The notes under the pieces: model-generated
Seen by the model: only the letters and a program-made list of their open reading frames with translations
Told to the model about the DNA's origin: nothing
Database searches by the model: none
Translations under genes and position numbers: made by a program
Part shown: one piece after another, positions 44,075 through 54,789 of the stretch
Layout: each line of letters opens with the position of its first letter
Position numbering within the stretch: position 1 is the first letter of the stretch
Source of the DNA: Silurus meridionalis
Lineage: Eukaryota > Chordata > Actinopteri > Siluriformes > Siluridae
Assembly (NCBI RefSeq): GCF_014805685.1
Contig: NC_060906.1
Coordinates: 20,876,626-20,940,625 of the forward strand
Direction of reading: 5' to 3'
DNA length: 64,000 nt

Positions 44075-46755
44075 ATCATCATGCACTATGTCTTTATCCA
44101 TACAGAATAAGTTTCCTGTGTGTTGCAACAATTCCCAATGGCTATCTGTGGCTGTGAGTCCATGAGAGAAAACCTGGCCATGCTGTCTGGGTGGGCGGGC
44201 TGCCATTAATATATCCCCTGTCAATCAGTATAACGATGCTTGGCCATCTGTGAGCCTTCAACCTTCCTGGATTGTAGCTGTAGATGTGACAGAGGCAAGC
44301 TAGCTAGTAGTGCGAATTGGCCAATGGCCAAACTGAGCGAAAATGGACATGAAACGAATGAGTGAAAGACTTCTTCGCAGCGAAAGGGAAAGTAATAAAA
44401 GTAGAAATTAAAACAGGGACGAGAAAACAAAATGCAAAGAATACTGAAAAGAAATGAATTTGATGACAAAGCAGCAGAGGACGAAGTTGAAAACGAAGAG
44501 ACACAGCGGTGGTCTGACTCATATTCTCCAGTTCATGTTTGGTAGCAGCTCATCCATGTTTAATAAAACCGCAGCCCCTTTATGCCGAGTTCCAGCCTGT
44601 GCACAGAGGGCCAGAGGTGGATATTGTGAGAGTGAAACGGGACAGGCAGCGAATCCAGTCCTTACCCGCAACCAAAGCCAAGACACCATTCGATATCGAC
44701 TGCTCTCCCAGTTGAAGAATTGGAAGCATCCTACTGTTTTGATTCGCTCGTGCTTAAGTAAACAGCGAAGAGTGTGCAGGAAACATAACTGTGCATGATA
44801 TGCTCATGCAGGACGGCCAAGCCGAGAGCACAGGCCCCAGTTTTTTTTTTTTTCTGTTTTTTTTATCTGAAGACTGAAAACATCTGATTTTTTTTCACAC
44901 CCTGCATGCAAGGGCCTGGTGTTCCAACACTCATACAGAATGCCAATCTGCTTCAAAACCGATGATATATGTTCTGCTTTCTTTATGTACGTGTGTGGTA
45001 TCCCCAAAAATAAATCATTTTAAGGAATGAATACTTCAAGAACGTAGCACTGGCTTATTCTGAAAAGATGTTCGTAGCTGACAGTGTTAGGATCGACCTC
45101 CCGGCCCATAACGTTACCTTACTTAACCTTTGGGAAATCGTAGCTTCGCTTTGCTGAATAAATGCCCCGAAACCCTTCATGTGTTTGTGTTTGTGTTTTT
45201 CATAAAGATGGAAAAGGGGTTGTTTCATGTTGCGAACGCAACACAGCTGGGAATCAGTAAGAGGCCTTTTTTCGACGCAAATAAGAAGGTCGGATTTTGC
45301 TAGCCAATAGAAAAATATTACGAGAGCATATGTTTTTATTAGACGTGGGGGCAACGTCATAACAATGAGTCGATTTGCCATTTTTAGGCAAGGTTAGCAG
45401 CTTTAACACGGATTCCCAGAACCACCCTGGAGTTGTGGTCTGGGTGGCTGCTCAGGCAGAGGAAATGTAACTCCAAAGCCGAGGTTTCCAGGAGGTTGTG
45501 GAGAGAAGCGAGCTGTTACACGCGTTCAAAACCCGTCCTCAGTTGAATCCCCATTGTCCAAAAATAGCCGAGAGGACCACGTGTGAGCCTCGGATTGCCG
45601 TCTAAGACATGCTCCCGCACTTCTGAGGAGTGCGCAGAGTTGCGCATCACAGGACCAGCGTTGCATCATGCGGCGTTATCGAAACACAAAAAGATGGGGG
45701 AAGCGTTTAACCGTAATCTTTGGCTATTTTGATATTCTTTCCTTTGCTCAAAAATGATCCATGGACTACACGGATCTTTTCGGAAAGTTACCTGGATAAC
45801 CCCTTTTCGAGGACGTCATTCTCAGGGAATCTCCGTTCATAAACCCAAAAGACTGGGTGATAAAGCTGATATTAAAAAAAAAAAAAAAAGGCCATAGATG
45901 AATAAAATGAATGAAAGATCTGGATTAATTAGCACTAGATCAAAGCCTCATGCTTTTTTTTTTTCTCCCCCTGCACTCTCTGCTCTAGCCACATGTGGTC
46001 CACAGGCTCGGCCCAGACATGTGGTTTTATTTAGCTTTGTGGAAAGGTTAAATACGAAACTTGGATAAGGGGGAAAAAAAGCACTGGATCTTTTTATATG
46101 ATGCAAATTTAAAAGTTTCAGAGGCATTTTAAGACATACATGTAAAAGCGTATTAGTCTTTTGCAGTTTGTAAGTAAGTCTTGGCATCGGATTTTGGCCA
46201 TGACGCCGGCGTAGCCTTATTGCCTCGGTTTATGTGCGTGGTTTTGTGTAAAGCTAATTCTTTCAAGCGTAATGCCTGTACCAGGCCTTATTTGATACTG
46301 TCTCCAAACAAATTGTTGTGCATTGTGTCATTTTCAGATTATATGTGTTTAACAGCTTGTAAACTGTAAAAAAAAAAAAAAAAAAAAAAAAACAGGAATT
46401 CGTCATTAATGTGGAGTTTAACGTCATGATACACTCACAAGGACACACACATTGTTTTTGTATGGCAGTGGGGAAAAACTAAATCAAAGAGGAAGACCGG
46501 GGGTCGTTTCTAGCCCCTGTTTTCAAAGGCCAAAGGCAAAATGAACATTGGAGGCCCCCCTGTTTCCTTCCGTCTATCTTTCAAAAGAAATAAAAAGCAC
46601 TTGTATACTGAAAAATATTATTTCTAACCTTTTTATTGATACAAAACCTGTTATGGTACTTTTATATTTTTTCACATTATGTTCAAATTAATTAAACTTT
46701 AACTTTAACATAAAATAAAAATGAAGAAAGAATGTTCACCTGGACCAGCTCTTCT
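44075..46755. other. Repeat-poor intergenic region
   Basis: The plus frame at 44454-44798 (114 codons) contains the block shared with 36908-36957 but no known domain. An A run lies at 46369-46392. No exon is supported; the region is a candidate for conserved non-coding sequence. Confidence 0.35.
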
Positions 46756-46758
46756 TCT

Positions 46759-46761
<3 letters not shown>

Positions 46762-46814
<53 letters not shown>
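46762..46814. repeat. (ATT)n microsatellite
   Basis: About 17 trinucleotide units. Confidence 0.97.
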
Positions 46815-47089
46815 GCATTTGCCAACTAGGTTAAATAGCTGTGTTTGTTTACAAACTTTTACTTTTATAAATGCGAATTTAAACTCTTAGCGCATCACAG
46901 CGCTGTTTTGAACTTGGAATGGCAAATGTCTTCGGCCTCTTCGGATGCAAAATGGTGCTTTTTGCGTCTTTAGCCCGACTTTTTCAAGTACATGGACAAC
47001 AAAGACAACTGTGTTCATGGATACGACTGCCAGATGCTACTATGGTACAGAAATTATGCAACAACCAATCTGCATGATGATGATGTACT

Positions 47090-48475
47090 CAATAACTTTT
47101 GCGACTCCGGGAGGGTGTCGGTGCTGGGCTAGGGGCTAACCCTAGCCAGCCCACTCTCCTGTCCATCTTACTTTGAAGCATCTGCTCCCTGGACAATAAA
47201 TTAGACTACATCCGACTCCAGTGGACCACGCGGCAAGAGTTTAGAGACTGTTGCGTCTTTGTATTTATGGAGACGTGGCTCAGCGACAGAGTTCCGGACA
47301 CCGCTTTTCAGCTATTTACCCCAGGAATTCACCACTGCTTTCATTATCTAAGTGCACATCCCCCCCAGCACTAATGCTAATGATGCACTGTGTGAACTCT
47401 ATGTGCAAATCTCAAAACAGTCTTGCATCTCAACCATGCAAATCTTAAAATAGTGCTTTCTAAACACTATAAGCATGTGGCCTTTGCAATGAAAGGTGTG
47501 AACACACTGGATCTTATTTACACAAACATCCCTGGTGTGTATCGTGTGGAGCCCCTACCCCACCTCAGCTACTCAGACCACATCTCTGTTATGCTAATTC
47601 CAGCACACAGACCGCTTGTCAGGGGCTAAACCGGTTCTGAAACAGGTGAAAACCTTGCCAGCAGGAGCGCCTCTGCTCTTCAGGACTGTTTTGAGTGCAC
47701 TGACTTGGACATGTTTAGGGAGGCTGCAACCAACTGCAATTCCATTAACTTGGAGGAGTACAAGTCATCAGTGACCAGTTACATCAGCAAGTGCATTGAT
47801 GACATGACCATCTCCAAGACCATCACTACACGCTCCAACTAGATGCCGTGGATGACCGCAAAGGTGCATGGGCTGCTAAAGTCTAAAGACTCCACTTCCA
47901 GAGCAGGGGACAATACGGCCTTAGAAACAGCAAGGGACAAACTGTCCTGAGCCATCAGATAGGTGAAGTGCACAAATGGCAAGAGAATCCACAGTCAATT
48001 CCAGGACAGTTTAGACATCTGGCGTATGTGGCAGGGCATCCTGGCTATCACTACTACAAGACAACTTCACCCGCTTGTGAAGTTGAACCTACTGGGCCTG
48101 AACACCTCCCTCTCCAACTGGATTCTGGACTTCCTGACTGGGAGACCTCGGTCAGTCCAGATCGGGAACAGCATCTCCAGCACCACCACACTGAGCACTG
48201 GGGCCCCTCAGGGCTGCGTGCTCAGCCCACTGTTGTTCACTCGGCTGACTCACAACTGTGGTGGGTCTCATCATCAGGAACAACGAGTCATCATACGGAG
48301 AGGAGGTGCAACAGTTAACGGCCTGGTGTAGAGCCAACAACCTGTCTCTGAATGTTGACAAAACTAAAGAGATAGTTGATGACTTCAGGAGAGCACAGAG
48401 CGCCCATTCTCCACTGATCATCGATGGATCCTCTGTGAAGATCGTCAAGAACACCACTTCCTTTATGCAGTGATA
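47090..48475 (+). pseudogene. L2-like LINE, multiply deleted
   Basis: Successive pieces in different frames are recognisable. The endonuclease N-terminal region is at about 47160-47340. GVNTLDLIYTNIPGVYRVEP and SYSDHISVMLIPAHRPLVRG follow (47490-47626), the latter with the SDH motif of AP-type endonucleases. A linker region is at 47630-48050. The RT palm part [20 protein letters not shown] and [18 protein letters not shown] is at 48090-48250, and NNLSLNVDKTKEIVDDFRRA at 48340-48400. Large internal deletions remove part of the endonuclease, the RT fingers and the FADD catalytic motif, besides frameshifts and stops. It ends near 48475 without the C-terminal region or 3' tail. Confidence 0.85.
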
Positions 48476-48479
48476 CTAA

Positions 48480-49010
48480 CTGGTTCCTCTTCAGATGATT
48501 GATATTTTATATCTAATTGACAAAGAGGCAAGTTTTACGCTGCCCATCTGGTGTGCTAGTGTATAGATTTTTTACAGTTATGGAGGTCAGCAAGCCACCA
48601 TGCAGATACAAGTCAAGGGCTTTAGTCAATGTTCAGGATCTTCTTAGATTTTTCACACATAATGGTTTTTAGAGTTTAGACAAAACAGCGTGGGAAAACT
48701 AATATGAAACAGATTGCTGATAAGGCAAATCTTAAAGGAGAATGAGCAGATTGAGGTCTAAGATGTCTGGAAATCTATAGTAACTCAAACAAGCACCTTT
48801 TTACCCCTATGGTGAGCTGAAAAGCATCTCGGAATAAACAACACATTAAACATTGAGGTGGATGCAATACAGCTGCAGAAGGTCGTCAACCAGGAAAAGG
48901 AATCTAAGAGGAAAAAATCACCCAAACTGAACTAAAGACTTGAAAAAGGCCAGGACTTTTTCTCTAATCTTTAACTGAAGATGAACGCAATTCTTACATT
49001 TATAAAAGAT
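48480..49010. other. Intergenic, no gene seen
   Basis: No exon. A DNA-transposon relic is possible (ATGCAGATACAAGTCAAGGG), but I cannot support it. Confidence 0.3.
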
Positions 49011-49014
49011 GCCT

Positions 49015-49160
49015 GACATTTATCTCATTCATATAACTAAACAGTTTAAAGAACTGGAAGTGGAAACAGGTTAAAGAACTGGAAGTGGAAGCTTTGTGTG
49101 GCTGGGATTTGAACTCAGATCCAAAGTCCAATGCCTTACGTGAGCTACCATCTCCCCAAT
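49015..49160 (-). repeat. SINE-like repeat fragment
   Basis: ATTTATCTCATTCATATAAC, GTGTGGCTGGGATTTGAACT and CCAATGCCTTACGTGAGC in minus orientation; AAAGAACTGGAAGTGGAA is directly duplicated within it (49049-49066 and 49074-49091). Confidence 0.6.
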
Positions 49161-49164
49161 GCCC

Positions 49165-50455
49165 AATGCTTCTCTAGAGATAAAAAAATAAAAGCATTCC
49201 CATTAAATACATCAAATACACTCACAATAAACCAAAATCTCCACAAGGCATTCACAAGCTCCGTTTTCTCTCTGAAACATTATCCTATCGTATGCAGTCC
49301 TGTTCTTATCTTTCTCTTTAATTGAGTCTGTTTAAGAATTAGCATTCCACACACTCGCAGCTAACTAAAAACCATCAACTAGCAAGCTAGTTATGTAGCT
49401 AATGTGGCAGAATAAGTGATTTTATCTTTTGGCCCTTATTTTTGGGAGTGGTGACATGTCCCTTGTCGTCCTCGTTGGCGTTCAGGTATGATAATATCCT
49501 GTTGGTGCAGTGGTGTGAACGACTTAAGGCTAATATGTACTAGCAGAGTTTGGCTGTACAAGCATGTGGCACGGTTGTGTCAGAGTTTGCTTTAAATAAT
49601 AGCGACTTTAGAAGGAGAAATGCCTGATTGAGATTGAGCTGAGCCGTGAGTAGCCATACAGCTTAATGTAGTTTGTTCAGCCCAAGTAAATGTGTGTTTC
49701 TCTCTCTCTCTAATCTCTCTCTTTTTCATCTGGGGTTTAATAGCTCTAGTTTAATGATTTAATTTTTTGAAATTAGCAGTGGGCATGAATATTACAATCT
49801 GTAAGCCCTATGCCTAGCTGAAGACGCTATACGTGACACTGCTGCTGTTTTGCTTATGGGCCTTGATGCTGCTTTGCCCCCGGCTTCACTGCTGGGAGCT
49901 ACGAACCTCGTGTTGGCTAAGCAACTTATACATTTTATTTAGACTATTTTACATACATTCTTCTGGTTTTCGTATTGTTTACATTTTGCACTGGACTGTC
50001 CTTGGTAGCAGTTTGGGTTTCTTTTGCACTACTGTTATTTCATTTTTCGGTTTTGTTGTTTGAGTTGGTTATCTTGTTGTTATTTTTTTTTTCTGTTCTC
50101 CTTGACATATTGATATATATTTTTTCTTTCCCCATTGTGAATGCTGTGTGAATTTTTATTGTAATTCTTGGTTAACATTTTCTTCACAGTGTGCCGGGTG
50201 CATTAACAAAACTTCCTTGACAGTGTAGGACAGATATACAAAACACAAAAGATGAAGTGGATACAAGGGCATGTTAAGTGTTTTCAAAATCACAGCAGGA
50301 AAACAGAATAAGGTCAGGCGATCAACAAATCGGTCTAGACAAAAATCGTGACTGGAGTAAGATAACTGGGTTTGAAACAATTGCAAAAACAATAGCAAGC
50401 AAAAGGCTTGGTAGAGTTAGTAAAACTGAGCAAAACATTTTAGTGTTCTGATGGA
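49165..50455. other. Intergenic, no gene seen
   Basis: CT-rich at 49698-49722. A plus frame at 49833-50063 is hydrophobic but has no motif and is rich in T, so it is not called. Confidence 0.35.
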
Positions 50456-50459
50456 GCCT

Positions 50460-50610
50460 GTGTGTGGTGGTAGGTGAGAGGTAGTAGTGTTTAAGGCATT
50501 AGACTCTGGATCAGAAGGTCACAAGTTAAAATCCCACTAATACCAATGCTGGGCCCTTGAGCAGTTGTAAGTTGCTCTGGATGAGGGCATTCCAAATGCC
50601 TTGAAGGTAA
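50460..50610 (+). repeat. SINE-like repeat A copy
   Basis: GAGAGGTAGTAGTGTTTAAG, TCACAAGTTAAAATCCCACT, CAATGCTGGGCCCTTGAGCA and GTTGCTCTGGATGAGGGCAT in order. It is a full but diverged copy with a short deletion in the middle. Confidence 0.65.
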
Positions 50611-50614
50611 GTGT

Positions 50615-52250
50615 GTAAATTACTAGCTTGGCATAGCAGACCATGGGAACAATGCATGGCCATATAGAGTCATGGCAGTTGTTGGGAGATAAAGTTTGAG
50701 AAGACAACTGCAAAGTAAAAAAAAATTTTCTCTGAAGACTTTTCTCCGATGGTAAAAAAATATATATATATTCTACTGAATTTTATAAAGAATAAATAAA
50801 GATCTCCTCACAGAAAGTTCTATATTTTAATAATTATGTCTTTTCTATATCATAGACATTTTCAAGAAAAAACAAACAAACAATTCTGTTCTTTTTAGAA
50901 TTGGTTTGGGATTATAATGAGATCTAGAAAAATCTGGAGTTTCTAAAATGAAAGTCTTTGTCAGTGAGTTGTTACTATAGAAATGGTTGTATATTAGAGT
51001 AAGCACATTAATAATAAACTGTGATTTTAATTACGACTGTACTAATGTCAGACTAAATCAATAAATAAATAGAACTCTGACTAATCACTTTTGGAAATTC
51101 AGCAGCATGCATGAAAGCAATGAAGTAATAAGTCAATATTATCATAGTAAACTGCTCTTCAGATACACTGGTGAACATATTTGGGTGATTTGGCCCTGAT
51201 ACAGTTTCTGTTTTTTAAAGATGAAATATGAAGCTCTTCTACGCAGGCCATCCGAATCTTGTTTTTTTTTAAGGCTCATCCAGCTCTGGATCATGTGGGT
51301 TTTGTTCCACCTACCCATCTCCAGTTATTTGTGTCACCTGTAATAGATAGTATTAAAATAGGAATGCAGGTTCTTCATGAGGTACAGCACAACATGCTAA
51401 AAACCAAAGTTTTTAAAATTTAAAGAAATTATTTTAACCTACAATGAATGATATACAGTACAGTATGACCAAACTACAGTGGAATTTATTAGTACCTCTG
51501 AAACTCTGCAGCTTGATAATTCTAACCAAAGTTTGTACTGAACTTTTAAACAGATCATATGAACTGTAGTCACTGAGCCAAACCCATATAAAGCTTTCAC
51601 TGGAGTAGAAACTATTAAATTCCATCACAGGTTCTCTGACGTCAGGAATTCAACCCACCTGCTTCCACTCAGGCTATTTATCACTTCAGCACCTCACTTC
51701 TGCCTTCAGACAATGAAACTATTTTACCACCAACCCCTCCAAAAAACATAGATCTTTCACTGACATGTAAAATAGAACTTTTGTATTTTTTTCCTAGAAG
51801 ACCTAGAAGAACAGATGTTTTCTGATGTTCATAGTAAATTGTCAGCAGCTGGCCATTGCTCATGTAGACACAAAACATAGACAAAACTTCAACCGTTTGG
51901 GATCAAAGCATGGTTTTCGGTCCATGGGGAAGGAAAATGCTCACATTCGAGACTAGATTTTAAATAATTTACAGTAAATAGAAATTAATAATTGTTGTAT
52001 GTAAGTACATATTGGTCATATACCCTAAAGGACAGTGACAGGAAATTGACAAGGGACATTTTCTGACAGGAAAGAAGAGCAGAACAAGCACAGAGCAAGC
52101 ATGGGGCAGGAGTAATCCTGCCCCTGAGGATGTCTATTGTTCTATAACAGTCATGTGATCAAAAAGCTTCCTTAGCAGCCTCTAGAATTAAGTAAAAACA
52201 AACTCAAATAAATACAAATAAAGCCAAAATGGTGATGGCGTGTGTGAAAA
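50615..52250. other. Intergenic, no gene seen
   Basis: AT-rich sequence with no recognised exon or repeat. Confidence 0.4.
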
Positions 52251-52254
52251 ACTA

Positions 52255-52830
52255 AGAACATCTGGTTCAGTAGCTTGCAGAACCCTCTTTAGCAGCGGTA
52301 ACTTGAAGTAATTGTGTTCTGTATGACTTTATCAGGCTCTTTCATCACTGTGGAGGAATTTTGGCTCACCCTTACAGTATTGCTTCAGCTTATTGATATT
52401 TGTGAGCAGATCTTTAAAGGATCCACCTCAGCATTTTAGTCTTGTTAAGGTCTGTACATTGACTGGGCCATTGCCACATCTTGAGACTGCTCTTTTCCAG
52501 ACATTCTGTTGCAGATTTGCTGGTGTGCTTGGGATCATTGTACTCTATAGTTGGCCCAGGTTTAACTGTCAGACCAACGGACTTACATTTGACTCTAGAA
52601 TACTTTCATGGTTGACTCATTGACTACAAGGTGCTCAGGTCCTGTGGCTGTAAAACAACCCCAAACTGACACCACTCACCTGTTGGGTTTGAGAGTTGGT
52701 ATGAGGTATTTGTGCTTATATTCTGTTTGGTTATTGCCAAATATGGTGCTTTTTGTGGCCAAACATCTCCACTTTGGTTTCATCTGCCCAAAAGACATTG
52801 TTCCAATGATTTGCTGATAATCAGTTACTC
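52255..52830 (-). repeat. Teleost DNA-transposon-like dispersed repeat
   Basis: Phrases such as ACCCTCTTTAGCAGCGGTAA, CACTGTGGAGGAATTTTGGC, GACTGGGCCATTGCCACATC, GGTGTGCTTGGGATCATTGT and CATCTCCACTTTGGTTTCAT recall a very common repeat in fish genomes. They look like the antisense of a decayed transposon coding or UTR region. No end was located; strand is a guess. Confidence 0.5.
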
Positions 52831-52834
52831 AAGG

Positions 52835-53815
52835 ACTCTTGAATAGAAGCACCTGCCTGCTATTTAACTTCTTAATTTCTAATTAATTATTAATTGTTTT
52901 TACACATGGTTGCTCCATTTAGATTGTTGTCGTTAATGGCACACACACCATGTCACGTGTCGTTCTTCTGAAGTTGATTTTTTTCATGATTTTTGTCATA
53001 TCATGATACATAAAATCATAGAATTAGGTGCAGTAATTGTTTATGGGCATTAATAACATCTAGAAATAGCAACAAATCAGCAGAAAATCAGCTGTCAAGC
53101 TAAATGGTTGAAATCCTTGTTTGCCCAATTAAAGTCATTAGTATTTCAACTGAAGATGAAGTGCACAGTGTTGTGAAACAGGACTTTAAAGAGTTCTTAT
53201 TGAGCAGCAGATACAAATGATGTTAGCCTGAAGGAAATCAAGAACACTTGTTAAGGTTTAGAGGTTTGGAATCGTTTTATTAATGTTTGTTATAATTATT
53301 ATAACGTCAAATTTCACATATAGTATTGCACATGTATCTAAAGAGTTTCAAGGTGTTTTTTGTGTTCAGACAACTGCACAGCAATTCTGTAATCATATAC
53401 AAATACATATGAAATACACTGACAATTATTTATTATTAAGTCACAACTATTATTTAATTATTAAGTCATAACTATTTTACGCTTTGTCAGTTATTTTAGA
53501 AATCATTCGAGGACCTCTTTAATTGATAAACACTTTTTTTATTGTGTTGTGGGTTGATTTTTGCAGTTACCATCATCATCAAACAAAATTGTAACCCCCG
53601 GAAAAGCCTTTTCACAAATTCAAAAATGAAAAAGTAGTTTTACCCACAGGCCATTGGGCAAACACTTAATATAATGACATCATAGACTACAGACTACCTG
53701 CAAACACAAACACACATATATAACACACATACACACACCTTTTCTAATGCAAATAACATCACTGACCCAATTCAACCTCTGTAGGACATTGCACATACAC
53801 GTATTTAAGTTTTAT
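52835..53815. other. Region downstream of the connexin gene
   Basis: AT-rich. It probably includes the 3' untranslated region of the connexin, which runs leftward. Several TTTATT (minus-strand AATAAA) motifs occur, for example around 53277 and 53428, but AT-richness prevents choosing a polyadenylation site. Confidence 0.3.
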
Positions 53816-53817
53816 AG

Positions 53818-53865
53818 ACGGACGATCCGCTGTGGAGACCCCTAACGGGAGCAGCGGAAAGATTT
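53818..53865 (+). repeat. SINE tail fragment near the connexin stop
   Basis: GACGATCCGCTGTGGAGACC and CCTAACGGGAGCAGCGGAAAG match the 3' part of the tRNA-Glu SINEs. It lies 66-113 bases past the connexin stop codon, antisense to the gene, and would fall in the 3' untranslated region. Confidence 0.7.
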
Positions 53866-53930
53866 TCAAGATATATCCAGAAATCGTTTGGAGTCCATTT
53901 GAACTTGATTGGATATAGATTAGAAAGAAT

Positions 53931-54764
53931 TTACATTTGTATTTCTTCAGCAGCAGTCTGGCTCCTGTGTGCCCAGTGCTTCTCGATGACTCCATTCATG
54001 CCATTCTGCTTAATGCTCTCTACAGCTTCATGGCTTATCGCACCTAAAGGTAGACCATTGCCTGTTGCGTTGTAATATACAGCTCTTTTAGATTTTCTCC
54101 GTCTTCCTACCTTACAGCAAAACAAATAGCACACTTCTAGCACGTTTAAAGCCAAGGAAACACATGCAACTACGAGCATGAATATAATGAAGATGGTCTT
54201 TTCTGTGGGTCTGGACATAAAACACTGTACTGTCAGTGGACAGGGGGATTTGGAACATAGGAATTGAGGGATCATTACGAAACCATACAGGTAATACTGT
54301 CCAACGATGAAAGCAACTTCCAGGATGATTTTGAAAAACAGTTGAGTCAAGTAGCTACACAACAACCTGCCCTTGATTTGAACTTTGCCATGTTCATTGG
54401 TGTATTTTGGGGTTATTGCTAACTGGGTTTTTTTGCACATCTCCCTAATCTTGTCCTCCTGATGGATGATGTGGACAGCGTGGCCGAGATACAGCAGGGT
54501 GGGAGTGGACACGAAGATGATCTGCATGACCCAAAAGCGGACGTGGGAGATGGGAAACTTCCAGTCGTAGCAAACGTTCTCACAACCCGGTGTCATGGTG
54601 TTACAAACCAAATCAGATCGCTCGTCTCCCCACACGTTCTCAACTCCTGCACCCAGAACGAGGATCCTGAAGATGAAGAGGACGCTCATCCAGATCTTGC
54701 CAATGACAGTGGAGTGAGCCTGCACTTTATCCAGCAAAGTCGAGAGAAATCCCCAGTCTCCCAT
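53931..54764 (-). CDS. cx32.2: Gap junction connexin, Cx32.2-like
   Basis: Complete 277-codon connexin, the subunit of gap-junction hemichannels that link the cytoplasm of adjacent cells. It starts [19 protein letters not shown], the alpha-type connexin N-terminus, and the ATG is unambiguous. Four membrane spans are expected at about 21-41, 76-98, 136-160 and 189-215. Extracellular loop 1 has C54, C61 and C65 (C-X6-C-X3-C) with the PGCENVCYD signature. Loop 2 has C170, C175 and C181 (C-X4-C-X5-C). These six cysteines form the loop disulphides needed for docking. The cytoplasmic loop is short and the tail is only about 60 residues, with a basic RRRKSKR stretch after TM4. Length and a mass near 32 kDa fit fish Cx32.2 and its Cx28-Cx32 relatives; which paralogue is uncertain. 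The coding region is intronless as usual for connexins. No frameshift or stop interrupts it, so it is probably functional. Confidence 0.96.
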   Translation of the reverse strand: MGDWGFLSTLLDKVQAHSTVIGKIWMSVLFIFRILVLGAGVENVWGDERSDLVCNTMTPGCENVCYDWKFPISHVRFWVMQIIFVSTPTLLYLGHAVHIIHQEDKIREMCKKTQLAITPKYTNEHGKVQIKGRLLCSYLTQLFFKIILEVAFIVGQYYLYGFVMIPQFLCSKSPCPLTVQCFMSRPTEKTIFIIFMLVVACVSLALNVLEVCYLFCCKVGRRRKSKRAVYYNATGNGLPLGAISHEAVESIKQNGMNGVIEKHWAHRSQTAAEEIQM

Positions 54765-54779
54765 AGTGTTCAGGTCTAC

Positions 54780-54783
54780 TCTA
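54780..54783 (-). other. Candidate 3' splice acceptor of the connexin coding exon
   Basis: On the minus strand GATATTTTAG ends at 54781, followed by AGTAGACCTGAACACT and the ATG at 54764-54762. Connexin genes usually have a non-coding first exon and a coding exon that starts just before the ATG. The site is plausible, but the pyrimidine tract is short. The first exon was not found. Confidence 0.45.
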
Positions 54784-54789
54784 AAATAT

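Noticed and set aside
44454..44798. 114-codon plus frame
   Set aside because: No recognised domain. Only a 50-base block is shared with 36908-36957, and this is reported as a finding instead.
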